Assembly: GCF_007120195.1 (NCBI RefSeq)
Contig: NZ_SKOG01000001.1
Location: forward strand, 1 to 60,480
Source of the DNA: Aquisalimonas sp.
GTDB taxonomy: Bacteria; Pseudomonadota; Gammaproteobacteria; Nitrococcales; Aquisalimonadaceae
Direction: 5' to 3'
DNA: 60,480 bases
Position 1 is the stretch's first letter. The number at the start of each line of letters is the position of its first letter. Positions 1 to 9,036 of the stretch are shown in pieces. Below the pieces are notes generated by a model, which saw only the letters and a program-made list of their open reading frames with translations, was not told the DNA's origin and ran no database searches. Position numbers and translations under genes: made by a program.

Positions 1-78
1 CTACGGCGAGGAGGCGCAACGCCGCCAGGGGCCGTCAGGGCCGCGACAATCGTAACGTTATTTGCGGGACAGGACACT
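1..78. repeat. MITE-like element, right part (cut by window edge)
   Basis: These 78 bases match 34727-34804 with 75 of 78 identical. They end in the terminal inverted repeat (core gcgggacaggacactag), which abuts a CTAG tetranucleotide at 77-80. No open reading frame is carried. The left end lies outside the window. The element is described under 34641-34804. Confidence 0.8.
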
Positions 79-272
79 AGTGTACTGAGTACATCCGGGA
101 GCCCCCCAGCCGGGGATACTTGCTGTCCTGAGCCAACCGAGAAGGCCGACGTCCGGGGTTGATGTGTTTCAGTTCGGAAAAGCTATACAAGACTAATACA
201 TTTTGTGGCAGACTCCTGTTCGTGCCGGCATGACCGACACGGTATCCGTGAAGCATCAGCAGGGAGAACACT

Positions 273-794
273 ATGCCGCTGCCCCGTCTTCTGGCCGTCA
301 CCTGTGCCGCAGCGCTGCTGGCGGGGTGCCAGAGCCGACCACCCATGGACACCGTTGACCACGTCGATCTTCAGCGCTACATGGGCGATTGGTATGTGAT
401 CGCGAACATTCCCACTTTCCTTGAACGTGACGCTCACAACGCTGTCGAGCGATACAGCCTGAATGACGACGGCAGCATCGATACTGTATTCACCTTCCGC
501 AAAGGTGGCTTCGACGGCGAGGAGAAACGATACAATCCGACAGGCTTCGTGCGCAGCAGCAACAACGCCGAATGGGGCATGCAGTTCATCTGGCCGATCA
601 AGGCGGAGTTTCTGGTGATCTATCTCGACGATGACTACGAGCACACCGTGATCGGGCGAACGCGCCGGGATTACGTGTGGATTATGGCCCGCAAGCCAGA
701 GATGCCGCGGCAGGATTACGAGCGCATACTCGCCTTCTTGGATGATCGCGGTTACGACACCGACGAAATTGAGAAAGTGCCGCAGCGCTGGTGA
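273..794 (+). CDS. blc: Outer-membrane lipoprotein, lipocalin (Blc-like)
   Basis: A 173-residue lipocalin of the bacterial Blc type. The N-terminus is a lipoprotein signal with lipobox LLAGC (Cys19). It is followed by the lipocalin signature region around residues 36-45 (YMGDWYVIAN) and a predicted eight-strand barrel ending near ARKPEMP. The family binds lysophospholipids or fatty acids at the outer membrane and is often induced by starvation or osmotic stress. The length is normal for Blc. The gene stands alone, with the MITE-like repeat upstream and a palindrome (817-855) separating it from the convergent rhomboid gene. The start has the weak Shine-Dalgarno sequence agggagaac. Lipocalin membership is clear; the ligand is not known. 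Confidence 0.9.
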   Translation: MPLPRLLAVTCAAALLAGCQSRPPMDTVDHVDLQRYMGDWYVIANIPTFLERDAHNAVERYSLNDDGSIDTVFTFRKGGFDGEEKRYNPTGFVRSSNNAEWGMQFIWPIKAEFLVIYLDDDYEHTVIGRTRRDYVWIMARKPEMPRQDYERILAFLDDRGYDTDEIEKVPQRW

Positions 795-816
795 AAACCT
801 CTCGAGGAACGAAAAG

Positions 817-855
817 CTAGCGTCCTGTAACCGGTTTTCGGTTACAGGACGCTAG
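817..855. repeat. Perfect CTAG-ended palindrome, probable bidirectional terminator
   Basis: Two perfect 16-base arms (ctagcgtcctgtaacc and its complement) flank a 7-base loop between the convergent lipocalin and rhomboid genes. The rhomboid stop codon TAG lies inside the right arm. The arms match half-sites seen singly at 28613, 42884, 46065 and 49751, so this is a repeat as well as a strong hairpin. There is no long U-run. Confidence 0.7.
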
Positions 856-1451
856 AGGGGTGAAAGAAGCTCCTGGAGGAAGTGCGGGACCAAGGCGGGT
901 TCCAGGCCGATCATGAACACCACGCCCCAGGCGGCACCCCATAGATGGGCACTATGGTTGATGTTGTCCTGGGCCCGGCGCTCGGCCCAGAAGGAATACG
1001 TGACATACACGAGTGCGAAGACAATGGCAGGCACCGGGATGACAAAGACCAGCAGCATCGCCCACGGCTGGATGAGGATATAGGCGAACAGCACTGCGGC
1101 GACCGCGCCGGAGGCGCCCAGGCTGCGATACGCCACATCATGCCGGTGGCGGTACTGGCTGGGAAGGGCCGCAATCATGATCCCGGCGATGTAAAACAGT
1201 ACAAAACCAAGGGTGCCGATGTGGGGGACGAGCACCTGTTCCATGACCCTGCCGAAGAAAAACAGCGTGATCATGTTGAACAGCAGATGCGTGGTGTCCG
1301 CGTGGATAAAGCCATGGGTAATCAGTCGCCACCACTCGCCACGCTGGACCCCCGGCGGCCAGTGGATCAGCGTGTGAAACAGGCTTGGTTGCTGCCAGGC
1401 AAGGAACGAGACAGCAACGGTGACGGCAATCAGTAGCAGCGTAATCGTCAT
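852..1451 (-). CDS. Rhomboid family intramembrane serine protease
   Basis: A 199-residue polytopic membrane protein with about six hydrophobic segments. It carries the rhomboid signature: the serine nucleophile in GASGA (near residue 113), the paired histidine in the last helix (NHSAHLWG), and the HLLFNM helix with the conserved His and Asn that form the oxyanion site. Rhomboids cut transmembrane segments of other membrane proteins within the inner membrane; the substrate cannot be told here. The length is typical of minimal rhomboids. The gene is convergent with the lipocalin gene, and its TAG stop falls in the CTAG-ended palindrome. It appears to be single-gene transcribed. Confidence 0.88.
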   Translation of the reverse strand: MTITLLLIAVTVAVSFLAWQQPSLFHTLIHWPPGVQRGEWWRLITHGFIHADTTHLLFNMITLFFFGRVMEQVLVPHIGTLGFVLFYIAGIMIAALPSQYRHRHDVAYRSLGASGAVAAVLFAYILIQPWAMLLVFVIPVPAIVFALVYVTYSFWAERRAQDNINHSAHLWGAAWGVVFMIGLEPALVPHFLQELLSPL

Positions 1452-1620
1452 GTTGTGCCCGGGGTTTGCGATAATGATGCTGTGATGTCATTCAGGCCGT
1501 GCCTGGAGGACGCCTCCATACGCTCCAGCCGCCAGTGTGACGCACGCGGTGCCCGATGGGATAGTCACGCAGCGCGGGTGCACCAGGCCACACGGCCCTA
1601 AACGAGGACGGTCCGACACC

Positions 1621-2121
1621 ATGAACGCTTTCCGGACGCTTGCAGTAACCGAAGCCGACCGCAGCCAATGGCGTCAGCTCTTCGACGGTTATGCCGATTT
1701 CTATGGGATAGCCATGGATTCGGGGACTGCTGAGCGGGTCTGGCGGTGGTTGATGGATGACAGCCACGCACTGGAGGGCCTGATGACACGGAGCGCGGAT
1801 GGCAATGCCGTCGCCATCGCCCACATTCGGGCCTGCCCACGGCCCCTCGGCGGCTGCGAAATCGGCTTCCTGGACGATTTATTCGTGGCACCCCATGCGC
1901 GCGGCAGTGGGGCCGCGGACGCTTTGTTCGAGGCCCTGTACGCACTGGCCAAAATCCGCGGCTGGCCATCCATCCGCTGGGTGACCCAGCACTCCAATCA
2001 CCGCGGTCGGGCCTTCTACGATCGCTACACCGGTGGCCCGAGTGACTTTATCATGTACCAGTGGACGTGGCCGCCAGTTGACGGCCAGACAGTGTCTGGG
2101 AGGCCGCCGTTGGCAGAGTGA
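1621..2121 (+). CDS. GNAT family N-acetyltransferase
   Basis: A 166-residue protein with a GNAT fold. The acetyl-CoA loop lies around HARGSGAADALFEAL (the R-x-x-G-x-G/A pattern), after the strand EIGFLDDLFV. The C-terminal HSNHRGRAFYDRYTG segment is typical of the family. GNAT enzymes acetylate amines of small molecules or proteins; the substrate is unknown. I chose ATG 1621 (MNAFRTLAV), preceded by gagga, over an upstream in-frame ATG at 1537 whose translation looks non-coding. The 3' end overlaps the convergent histidine kinase gene by 71 bases. Confidence 0.82.
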   Translation: MNAFRTLAVTEADRSQWRQLFDGYADFYGIAMDSGTAERVWRWLMDDSHALEGLMTRSADGNAVAIAHIRACPRPLGGCEIGFLDDLFVAPHARGSGAADALFEALYALAKIRGWPSIRWVTQHSNHRGRAFYDRYTGGPSDFIMYQWTWPPVDGQTVSGRPPLAE

Positions 2122-3574
2122 ACCGGAATGTCGTGCCGCTGAGTTCCGGCCGATCAAGCCAGATACGGCCCTGATGGCTATCGATAATGGACCGGCAGAG
2201 GGACAGCCCAATCCCCATACCGCCTCGTTTGGTACTGAAAAACGGTTCAAAGAGGCGTGCTGCACGCTCTGGCTCGATTCCGGGGCCCGTGTCTCTGACG
2301 GTGATGACGACATTCCCGGTGTGGTCGCGTTCGGCGCAAACCTCAAGTCGGCGTTCGGTAGACGAGTGCTGCAACATCGCCTCGGTGCTGTTGCGTGCGA
2401 GATTGAGAATCACCTGCTGGATCAGGATAGAGTCGACCTCGACTTCCGGCAGGCCTTCAGCGACATTGATCACCAGTTCCACCCCGCTATGTCGGGCATC
2501 GGCGCGCAGCAAGATGGCGGCATCATGGATGAGCTGCGCGACCTCGATGCGCCGCCGTTGCGGTTCCCCGCTTGTCATATAGTCGCGCAATCGCGAGACG
2601 ATATCGCTGATCCGCTCCGCGCTGTTGAGCGTTGCCGAAAGACCCTGCTGCAGACGTTCGAGGTCCGGCTCTCCCTGTTCGAGCATCCGCAGGCAGCTCC
2701 GCCCGCGTGTGAGCATTGCGGTTAGTGGCTGGTTGATTTCGTGCGAGATGGCGGAGGCAAGTTCGGTGACTGATGCTTGCCGGGATACCCGGGCCAGCTC
2801 GCTTAGGTAACGCCGCGCTTCGTCCCGCGAGCGAACCTCCTCGGTGATGTCGCGTGAGAAACTGACCAGCGTCTCTTCGAAGCCGTGCTGGACCAGCTGC
2901 ACAGTCACCGTCGCCGGGAAAACCGTGCCATCGCCGGCCAGCATCCTGCGCTCGAAACGGATCCGTTTACGCTTGCGGAACTGTTCAACCTGGCGGGGGA
3001 ATTCTTCCGCGCAGGCATCCACGTCGATGTCCCAGATCCACATTGCCTCGAGGCGCAATCGCTCGATCCCGAGGACCTCGGACGCCGTTTGATTCGCATA
3101 ATACACCCTCCCGGAGGTCGTCACCCACAGCACCATCTCCGGGGCGTGATGGATAAGACTGCGCGTCGTGGCCAGTTCATCTTGTAGTGCGCGATACTCA
3201 GATCGACGCACTGGCTGGCCGCCGTCAAATGACGGCTCCTGGCGGAGGTCGCGAACGACGGCCAGCAGATACTCCTGGCCCGAGGCCATCACTGCGCTGG
3301 CCGAGACTTCCGCGGGGATGAAAACGCCACTGCGGTTACGGCAGGTCAGCGCCCGGGTGCGTGCGCCGCCCTGAGACAATACCTTTGCCTTGAACGCGTT
3401 GAATTGATTCATCTCAAACGGATGAATCTCCGCCATGGGTAACCCAACCAGCTCCTGGCGGGACAGCTCCAGCAGCTCTGCGGCCGCATCGTTGACCTCG
3501 CGTATGATCCCCTCATGCGGGTCAAGCACAAATACCGGTTCATTGATTGCACGAAAGAGTTGCTGGAAATCCAC
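2051..3574 (-). CDS. PAS-PAS sensor histidine kinase (FixL/NtrB-like, cytosolic)
   Basis: A 507-residue kinase with no transmembrane segment. PAS domains span about 1-110 and 135-250. The dimerisation domain has H-box SHEINQPLTA with phospho-acceptor His278. The ATPase domain carries the N-box (NLARNSTEAM), G1 (DTGPGIEPE) and G2 (GGMGIGLSL). All catalytic motifs are intact. No response regulator is adjacent, so it is an orphan kinase here; the FixJ-like regulators at 45-46.7 kb could be partners but that is a guess. The signal sensed by the PAS domains is unknown, and I see no clear haem-PAS histidine signature. The 3' end overlaps the GNAT gene tail to tail. Confidence 0.88.
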   Translation of the reverse strand: MDFQQLFRAINEPVFVLDPHEGIIREVNDAAAELLELSRQELVGLPMAEIHPFEMNQFNAFKAKVLSQGGARTRALTCRNRSGVFIPAEVSASAVMASGQEYLLAVVRDLRQEPSFDGGQPVRRSEYRALQDELATTRSLIHHAPEMVLWVTTSGRVYYANQTASEVLGIERLRLEAMWIWDIDVDACAEEFPRQVEQFRKRKRIRFERRMLAGDGTVFPATVTVQLVQHGFEETLVSFSRDITEEVRSRDEARRYLSELARVSRQASVTELASAISHEINQPLTAMLTRGRSCLRMLEQGEPDLERLQQGLSATLNSAERISDIVSRLRDYMTSGEPQRRRIEVAQLIHDAAILLRADARHSGVELVINVAEGLPEVEVDSILIQQVILNLARNSTEAMLQHSSTERRLEVCAERDHTGNVVITVRDTGPGIEPERAARLFEPFFSTKRGGMGIGLSLCRSIIDSHQGRIWLDRPELSGTTFRFTLPTAASQTLSGRQLAATSTGT

Positions 3575-3685
3575 ATTCAGCTCCCGTCAAGGTAAACGGC
3601 CTCGGCAAAGACGCCTGCGTTCGAGCTTGACTGACCTGTCAAGTCTGGGGACAACACCGGGGTTTCTCTGGAGTCCGACGCACCA

Positions 3686-4912
3686 ATGAACTCTGTCAAG
3701 CAGCCTAAGTCATTGCTCAGACACGGTCCAGCGCTGGTGCTGGTTTGTGCGGCCGGCATCGTCGCGCTGAGTCTGGGCATGCGCCAGTCATTTGGCATCT
3801 TCATGCCGCACGTGAGCGAGCTCCTCGGCGGTAGCCGTGAGGTCTTTTCGCTGGCCATTGCCTTGCAGAACCTGATTTGGGGGCTGGCACAACCCGGGGT
3901 GGGTATGGTGGCCGACCGTTATGGCGCGCGCATCGTCGCCGGCGCCGGGGGCATGCTGTATGGGCTCGGTCTCGCGGCAACCGCCCTGGTCTCCACCGCC
4001 CTGGCCCTGAATATCAATTTCGGCCTGCTGATCGGACTGGGGCTGAGCGCGACGAGTTTTGTAGTGGTGCTCGGTGCGGTGGCCCGGGTTGTGCCGCAGG
4101 AGCGCCGCGGTCTGGCTTTCGGGGTGGTCACTGCCGTCGGGTCGTTCGGCATGTTCGCGGTTGTGCCTTTAGGGCAAGGGCTGGTGGCGGGGCTGGGCTG
4201 GCAGGGCGCCTTTTTGGCGCTCTCCGGGTTCGCCGTACTCATGGTGCTGATGGCGATGGGCTTTCCGGGCGCCCCGACTCAAGCGAGCGCATCCGGTGGA
4301 CTAACCCTGGGGCAGGCGCTGCGCCAGGCCGCCGGCCACCGTGGATACTGGCTCTTGAACGCAGGGTTCTTCGTCTGTGGCTTCCACGTCATGTTCATCG
4401 CCACCCATCTACCTTCCTATCTGGTCGATGCGGGCCTCCCGGCAGCTGTGGGGGCCATGTGCCTTGCGCTGATTGGGCTGTTCAATATTATCGGGTCGTT
4501 TACTTTCGGGATGCTCGGCGACCGCCTGCGCAAGCCCCTGCTGCTCAGCGGCCTGTACTCTGGGCGGGTGGCTGTGATCACCGTCTTTATGCTTCTGCCG
4601 CTGACGGCGCCGGTTGCTTTAATCTTCAGCGCGGTGATGGGATTCCTGTGGCTGGGTACCGTGCCCCTAACCAGCGGCCTGGTGGCGCAGATCTTCGGTG
4701 CACGCTACATGGGCAGCCTGTTTGGTATTGTCTTTCTCAGTCACCAATTGGGGAGTTTTGTCGGTGCCTGGCTTGGCGGGCGAGTGTACGATGTAGCTGG
4801 TGACTACGGCGCTGTGTGGGTGCTCGCGATCGGCCTGGGTGCGGTGGCAGCGTTGCTGCATTTGCCGATTTCCGACAAGAGCGTTGTCAGCGAGGCGCCG
4901 CAACCAGGCTGA
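3686..4912 (+). CDS. MFS transporter (monocarboxylate/oxalate-formate antiporter-like)
   Basis: A 408-residue major facilitator with twelve predicted transmembrane helices in two halves and a short central loop near residues 190-215. The loop-2 signature is recognisable as GMVADRYGARIV (G-x-x-x-D-R-x-G-x-R). The N-terminal pattern SLGMRQSFGIF is the type found in OFA and monocarboxylate-like MFS members, so a small organic acid is the likeliest substrate (family inference). It starts 111 bases from the divergent histidine kinase start and is followed by a UspA gene on the same strand. Confidence 0.85.
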   Translation: MNSVKQPKSLLRHGPALVLVCAAGIVALSLGMRQSFGIFMPHVSELLGGSREVFSLAIALQNLIWGLAQPGVGMVADRYGARIVAGAGGMLYGLGLAATALVSTALALNINFGLLIGLGLSATSFVVVLGAVARVVPQERRGLAFGVVTAVGSFGMFAVVPLGQGLVAGLGWQGAFLALSGFAVLMVLMAMGFPGAPTQASASGGLTLGQALRQAAGHRGYWLLNAGFFVCGFHVMFIATHLPSYLVDAGLPAAVGAMCLALIGLFNIIGSFTFGMLGDRLRKPLLLSGLYSGRVAVITVFMLLPLTAPVALIFSAVMGFLWLGTVPLTSGLVAQIFGARYMGSLFGIVFLSHQLGSFVGAWLGGRVYDVAGDYGAVWVLAIGLGAVAALLHLPISDKSVVSEAPQPG

Positions 4913-5037
4913 GTGGCGTTTGCGCGCGGGGAGCGCCAATGGCGTGTCGTGGGTGTGCTCCAGCGCATGCCGCTATTGCAGAGCGCGGAAAGCCGTTCAC
5001 ACTTCACAGGAGAAGGTCTGCTTGCGGAGGGGGTGCC

Positions 5038-5922
5038 ATGGTGGCGCGTATCGTAGTTCCGGTTGACGGTTCCGACCGCTGTCTGGCGGCGCTAGGCCCC
5101 GCCCGCGCCTTGGCCGAGCAACTCGGGGTTCCACTGCGCGTTCTGTCCGTGGTTGCCGAGGGCAAAGAGGACACGGTTCGCCGCAATGAAGTCAATGCAG
5201 CCATGCATCGGCTCGGTCTCGACGCCGCGGAAGTGCAGGTCGTCAGCGCTGACAGCCCGGCCCATCGCATCCTGCTTGAGACCCAGACCGAGGAAGGGAT
5301 CCTGGTTTGCATGACCAGCCATGCGCGCGGCGCGCTCACCGAGCTCGTGCTGGGGAGTGTCTCCAGCGAGATTCTGCGTCGGGCCCATCGTCCGCTCGTG
5401 ATCACCGGGCCTCGCCTCTCGGTTCACTGGCACGGACCGGTGCGCTCGCTCGTGGTGTGTCTCGACAGTTCCACGCAGGCGGAGGTCGCACTGAATCATG
5501 CACTGGATCTGGGCCGCCAGCTCGGGGCCTCCATTCACCTGCTGCACGCTTCCCTGGAACATATACACGGGGGGCCTGAAACGGGTGAGGATGGCTCGGA
5601 CTGGCTGACGGGTTCCGATTGGCATACCGGCGCATTCGGGGAAGTCCCGTCGGTTGCATCGGCGGAGGAGGACCCATATTGGGAGCGCCTTCGGCAGCGC
5701 GCGGAGCAGATTCGGGCGGAGTCCGGTCTGGAGACCGAGTGGCAAGTCGTTTATCGCCCCAACGCACCAACGGCCGTTACCGATTATGCCGATACGGTTC
5801 CCGGTGCGATGGTCGTAACCGGAACGCATGGTCGCTCAAGCCTGGAACGACTCGTGCTAGGCAGCTTCGCCACGGCCCTCATTCGCGGTGCAGGGTGCCC
5901 GGTCATGGTTGTTAGTTCCTAA
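5038..5922 (+). CDS. Universal stress protein with tandem UspA domains
   Basis: About 294 residues with two Usp folds. The first begins ARIVVPVDGSDRCL and ends with VLGS (near 110). The second begins VRSLVVCLDSST and ends GTHGRSSLERLVLGS, the full ATP-binding G-2x-G-9x-G-S signature. The first domain has a degenerate version (SHARGALTELVLGS), so ATP binding is more likely in the second domain. The start at ATG 5038 is chosen because gcggagggggtg lies just upstream and the Usp fold begins at once. The gene lies 125 bases after the MFS gene. Usp proteins are stress-resistance factors of the cytosol. Confidence 0.87.
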   Translation: MVARIVVPVDGSDRCLAALGPARALAEQLGVPLRVLSVVAEGKEDTVRRNEVNAAMHRLGLDAAEVQVVSADSPAHRILLETQTEEGILVCMTSHARGALTELVLGSVSSEILRRAHRPLVITGPRLSVHWHGPVRSLVVCLDSSTQAEVALNHALDLGRQLGASIHLLHASLEHIHGGPETGEDGSDWLTGSDWHTGAFGEVPSVASAEEDPYWERLRQRAEQIRAESGLETEWQVVYRPNAPTAVTDYADTVPGAMVVTGTHGRSSLERLVLGSFATALIRGAGCPVMVVSS

Positions 5923-6015
5923 GACTGCCGCCAGCATCCGGTGCGCAGTCGCAGTGACGGATTTCGTGTAGATTGAGGATCATTGGTCTGATTGTGACTG
6001 GGGAGATTTCGAATT

Positions 6016-6819
6016 ATGGCCACTCCATCATCGGCAAGGCTCGACCTCGGGGGCGAGCAGCCTCTGTTCATCCACAGGATATCCATGGAGCAGCCGTGGG
6101 GCTGGGTGCAGGCGGGTTGGCACGACTTAAAACGCTGTCCCGGCACCAGTATTGGCTATGGGGCGATCTGGGTCATCGTGAGTCTGGCCCTGGTGGGCGG
6201 TCTCTGGGCGGCCGGTCAAGGCGCCTGGCTGCTGCCGCTGGTGGCGGGTTTCATGATCATGGGGCCTGTCGTCGCCATCGGCCTCTACGACATGAGCCGC
6301 CGCCTGGACAGTGGCACCAGGCCGTCGCTTCAGCAGTCACTACTCGCTTGGCGGGCGAATGCGACACAGATCGCCTTGTTGGGTGTGCTGCTGATGGTTT
6401 TCTTGCTCGCATGGATTCGCTTCGCGACATTGTTGTTTGCGTTGTTCTTCGGCGTCGAGATCCCCACCGCGGAAACCACGCTGGTGTACACGGATCTGCT
6501 GCTGACGGGTACAGGTGTGGCCCTGATTATTGTGGGCACAGCCATCGGCGCCGTGCTCGCTTTTACCGCGTTCGCCCTGAGTGTAGTCGCCATCCCACGC
6601 CTGCTGGACGAGCCACAGGCAAGCGTGCTTGAGGCGGTGATCACGAGCCTCGCGGTCGTCAAGCATAACCTGAAACCGATGCTGCTCTGGGGCGTTATCT
6701 TGAGTGCGATCACCTTCGTTGGCCTCGCCACCGCATTCATCGGCTTGGCCATTGCCCTGCCCATACTCGGCCATGCCAGTTGGCATGCGTATAAGGACCT
6801 CGTGGCGACAGAGGCCTGA
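6016..6819 (+). CDS. DUF2189 family integral membrane protein
   Basis: A 267-residue protein with a short polar N-terminus (HRISMEQPWGWVQAGWHDLK) followed by about six hydrophobic helices. The opening pattern with a conserved tryptophan and WHDLKRCP, and the helix hairpin GFMIMGPVVAIGLYDMSR, are typical of DUF2189 proteins. Function is unknown in the family; members often sit near cytochrome or stress genes. It is monocistronic in appearance, with a 93-base gap after the UspA gene. Confidence 0.8.
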   Translation: MATPSSARLDLGGEQPLFIHRISMEQPWGWVQAGWHDLKRCPGTSIGYGAIWVIVSLALVGGLWAAGQGAWLLPLVAGFMIMGPVVAIGLYDMSRRLDSGTRPSLQQSLLAWRANATQIALLGVLLMVFLLAWIRFATLLFALFFGVEIPTAETTLVYTDLLLTGTGVALIIVGTAIGAVLAFTAFALSVVAIPRLLDEPQASVLEAVITSLAVVKHNLKPMLLWGVILSAITFVGLATAFIGLAIALPILGHASWHAYKDLVATEA

Positions 6820-7208
6820 GAACCCGCGTGACCGTCGGCTGTCCATGCCGATGGCGGGCAGCTTTGTGGCGATGTTCCTCGTGGACTGTGCTCGCCGGCA
6901 TCGAGGTGGCGGGCTTGCCATCCGGAACACTGCGTCGGCTCCATAAGCGCGATCCGTCCCCCGCCTGGCGGCGGGTTCACGATTGGCCCGTGGCACACCC
7001 CTTGCCGCGGGGCGGGTTACGTTCCCGGCGGCGTTACCGATGTCCATCTGGCCGCATTCGACACGGCTGTTGGAACTAACCCCGACCCTCCCGCGTATAT
7101 CCCCCGAATGCAGGCCAACACAGCGCGTTGGGCGGCTTTCAGAGATTCAGCCTTCGAGTGCGTAGCGAGGCTGAATCGGATTTGTAAGTCAATGGTAAGG
7201 AGATACCA
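6820..7208. other. Intergenic region without a convincing gene
   Basis: 389 bases. Short frames exist but none has both a ribosome site and protein-like composition. The last 70 bases hold an inverted repeat (7142-7175, arms gattcagcct and aggctgaatc, 14-base loop) just before the PRC-barrel gene. It could be an upstream terminator or a leader hairpin. Confidence 0.6.
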
Positions 7209-7634
7209 ATGAAACGAATGACAGCGACCACACTGAGCGTGATGCTCGGCTCAGCAATGATGCTGGGAATGGGCAGCCTTGCCGCCGAGGACCAGGCAAA
7301 CGGCATGGATGACGACAAGTATATGTCGAGCAAGCCAGAGGGCGCCTTCCACGCGAATGACCTGATCGGTAACACCGTGAAGGGTGCGGAGGATGAGGAA
7401 GTCGGCTCCATTAACGACCTGATCATCGACGAGGACGGACAAATCGTCGGTGTGGTCGTGGGAGTTGGCGGATTCCTCGGCATTGGTGATAAGGACATCG
7501 CCATGTCTTGGGATGAAATCGAACTCACTCACGACGCGGAAGATGACGAGTACATCCTTCGCACAGATGCTGACGAAGAGATGCTCGATTCCGCACCTGA
7601 ATATGACGGTGGCGAAGGCGGTATGCTCGAGTAA
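7209..7634 (+). CDS. Secreted acidic PRC-barrel domain protein
   Basis: 141 residues. A signal peptide (about 1-26, ending GSLAAE) is followed by a PRC-barrel fold: NDLIGNTVKGAEDEEVGSI, then DLIIDEDGQIVGVVVGVGGF and IAMSWDEIEL. The mature protein is very rich in Asp and Glu, as expected for an exported protein of a halophile. Related proteins are periplasmic or photosynthetic-reaction-centre-like barrels of unclear function. A strong ribosome site (taaggagat) precedes ATG 7209. A factor-independent terminator follows (7680-7709). Confidence 0.85.
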   Translation: MKRMTATTLSVMLGSAMMLGMGSLAAEDQANGMDDDKYMSSKPEGAFHANDLIGNTVKGAEDEEVGSINDLIIDEDGQIVGVVVGVGGFLGIGDKDIAMSWDEIELTHDAEDDEYILRTDADEEMLDSAPEYDGGEGGMLE

Positions 7635-7679
7635 CGGCGCACGGATCTGTGTCGTTCCTTACAGAGACGGATCTCTGGC

Positions 7680-7709
7680 AGCAGGGGCGTAGTACGCCCC
7701 TGCTGTTTT
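7680..7709 (+). terminator. Factor-independent terminator after the PRC-barrel gene
   Basis: Perfect 10-bp GC-rich stem (agcaggggcg / cgcccctgct), 5-base loop, followed by gttttc, 46 bases after the stop codon. Confidence 0.8.
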
Positions 7710-7815
7710 CGCGCTCTTACGGTGGGATCCTGACGCCGGAGGCATGCCTGCGCCCGGTCAAGTCGATTACAAACATTATGCCGGACCATGGCCCGGGTAA
7801 AAGTTCGGAGTAACG

Positions 7816-8961
7816 ATGGACGACCCCGAGAGCGCTGAGGACCGGCAACTGCTGGACTTGAGCCCCGGTGAACGGCGCCTGGTGCGCTTTACGCTCGTCG
7901 CGTTTACTGCAGTGGCACTCGCCGGCCTTGCCGTGGCCGGGATCTGGGTGCTTGGGCAGATCATCTCTGCACTCCACCTGCTCGTTTTCCCCCTTGCGGT
8001 CGCCGGGGTGCTGGCGTTGGTCTTCTCCCCCGTCATCGCCGTATTGCAACGGTATGCCCGTTTACCACGTCTTGCCGCGGTGGTGACGCTGTTCGTGCTG
8101 CTGTTCCTTCTGTTGGCAGGCATCCTGCTGCTCATTGTCCCGACTGCTGTCAACCAGGGTGCCGCTTTCGTCAACGCCATACCGGATATGGCGGAGCGGG
8201 GGTACACCACGCTCTCCAACAAGCTTCCGCGACTCCTGCCGATGATCGAGGATGCCGCCGCAGGTCTTGATTTTGCGATGTTCCTGCCGGAGGCCGGTGA
8301 GGCGGCTGACGTGACCATGGACTATGTGGGACTGGTCGTCGGTATGGGATTCGTGCCGCTTTATCTTTTCTTTGCGCTACTCGTAGGCAGCAGGATCAAT
8401 GAGAGCTTCAAGAAGTCCCTTTTTCTCTTCAATCATGAAACGCAGAATGAGGTGCTTTATCTCGGCCAGGTATTTGTTTCTTATGTGACGGCTTTTTTCC
8501 GCGGGCAGCTCGCCATCGCCTTGATTATGGGAGTCATCATGGCGACTGGGTTTACAATCGTCGGACTGGAAGGCGCCATATTCTTCGGCTTGGCCTTGGG
8601 GTTGCTTAATATAGTCCCCTATCTGGGGACAGTCCTCGGTATCGCGACGGTCTTGCCGATTGCATACATTCAGCCCGATGGTGGGCTACAGCTGGTCGCG
8701 CTGGTCGGTCTTGTGATCGCCCTGGCGCAGGGGATTGACGCGATCTTGTTGACGCCGAAAATCATGGCTGACCGCTCGGGGCTTCACCCCGTTGTTGTCG
8801 TTGTATCGATCCTTTTCTGGGGAACTGTCTTGGGTGGTGTGGTCGGCATGATTCTAGCGGTCCCGTTGACTGCCTTTCTGTTGACGTTAGGCCAACATAT
8901 TAGAATGCGTTACTCCAAGACGATTCATCCGGACCGGATGCACAAGGAGTGGAAAACGTGA
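7816..8961 (+). CDS. AI-2E family transporter (PerM/YdiK-like)
   Basis: 381 residues with about eight transmembrane helices: two pairs at the N-terminus, a long soluble segment (about 120-175), then the conserved C-terminal half. LGLLNIVPYLGTVLGIATVLPIAY region residues and a DAILLTPKIM motif are typical of the AI-2E/PerM family. Members export autoinducer-2 or act as Na+/H+ antiporters or permeases in halophiles, so the substrate is open. Gene start ATG 7816 has ggag 5 bases upstream. It is followed 75 bases later by the DUF883 gene on the same strand. Confidence 0.88.
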   Translation: MDDPESAEDRQLLDLSPGERRLVRFTLVAFTAVALAGLAVAGIWVLGQIISALHLLVFPLAVAGVLALVFSPVIAVLQRYARLPRLAAVVTLFVLLFLLLAGILLLIVPTAVNQGAAFVNAIPDMAERGYTTLSNKLPRLLPMIEDAAAGLDFAMFLPEAGEAADVTMDYVGLVVGMGFVPLYLFFALLVGSRINESFKKSLFLFNHETQNEVLYLGQVFVSYVTAFFRGQLAIALIMGVIMATGFTIVGLEGAIFFGLALGLLNIVPYLGTVLGIATVLPIAYIQPDGGLQLVALVGLVIALAQGIDAILLTPKIMADRSGLHPVVVVVSILFWGTVLGGVVGMILAVPLTAFLLTLGQHIRMRYSKTIHPDRMHKEWKT

Positions 8962-9036
8962 ATAGGTAGTGGTTACAGTTGCATTTCCGCAAGACAATTG
9001 CATTATCCGTAAAAGTGTCTAGAGGAGAGTGGAATC

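Noticed and set aside
945-1436. Long frame antisense to the rhomboid gene
   Set aside because: It mirrors the codon pattern of the real gene and its translation is highly polar with no domain.
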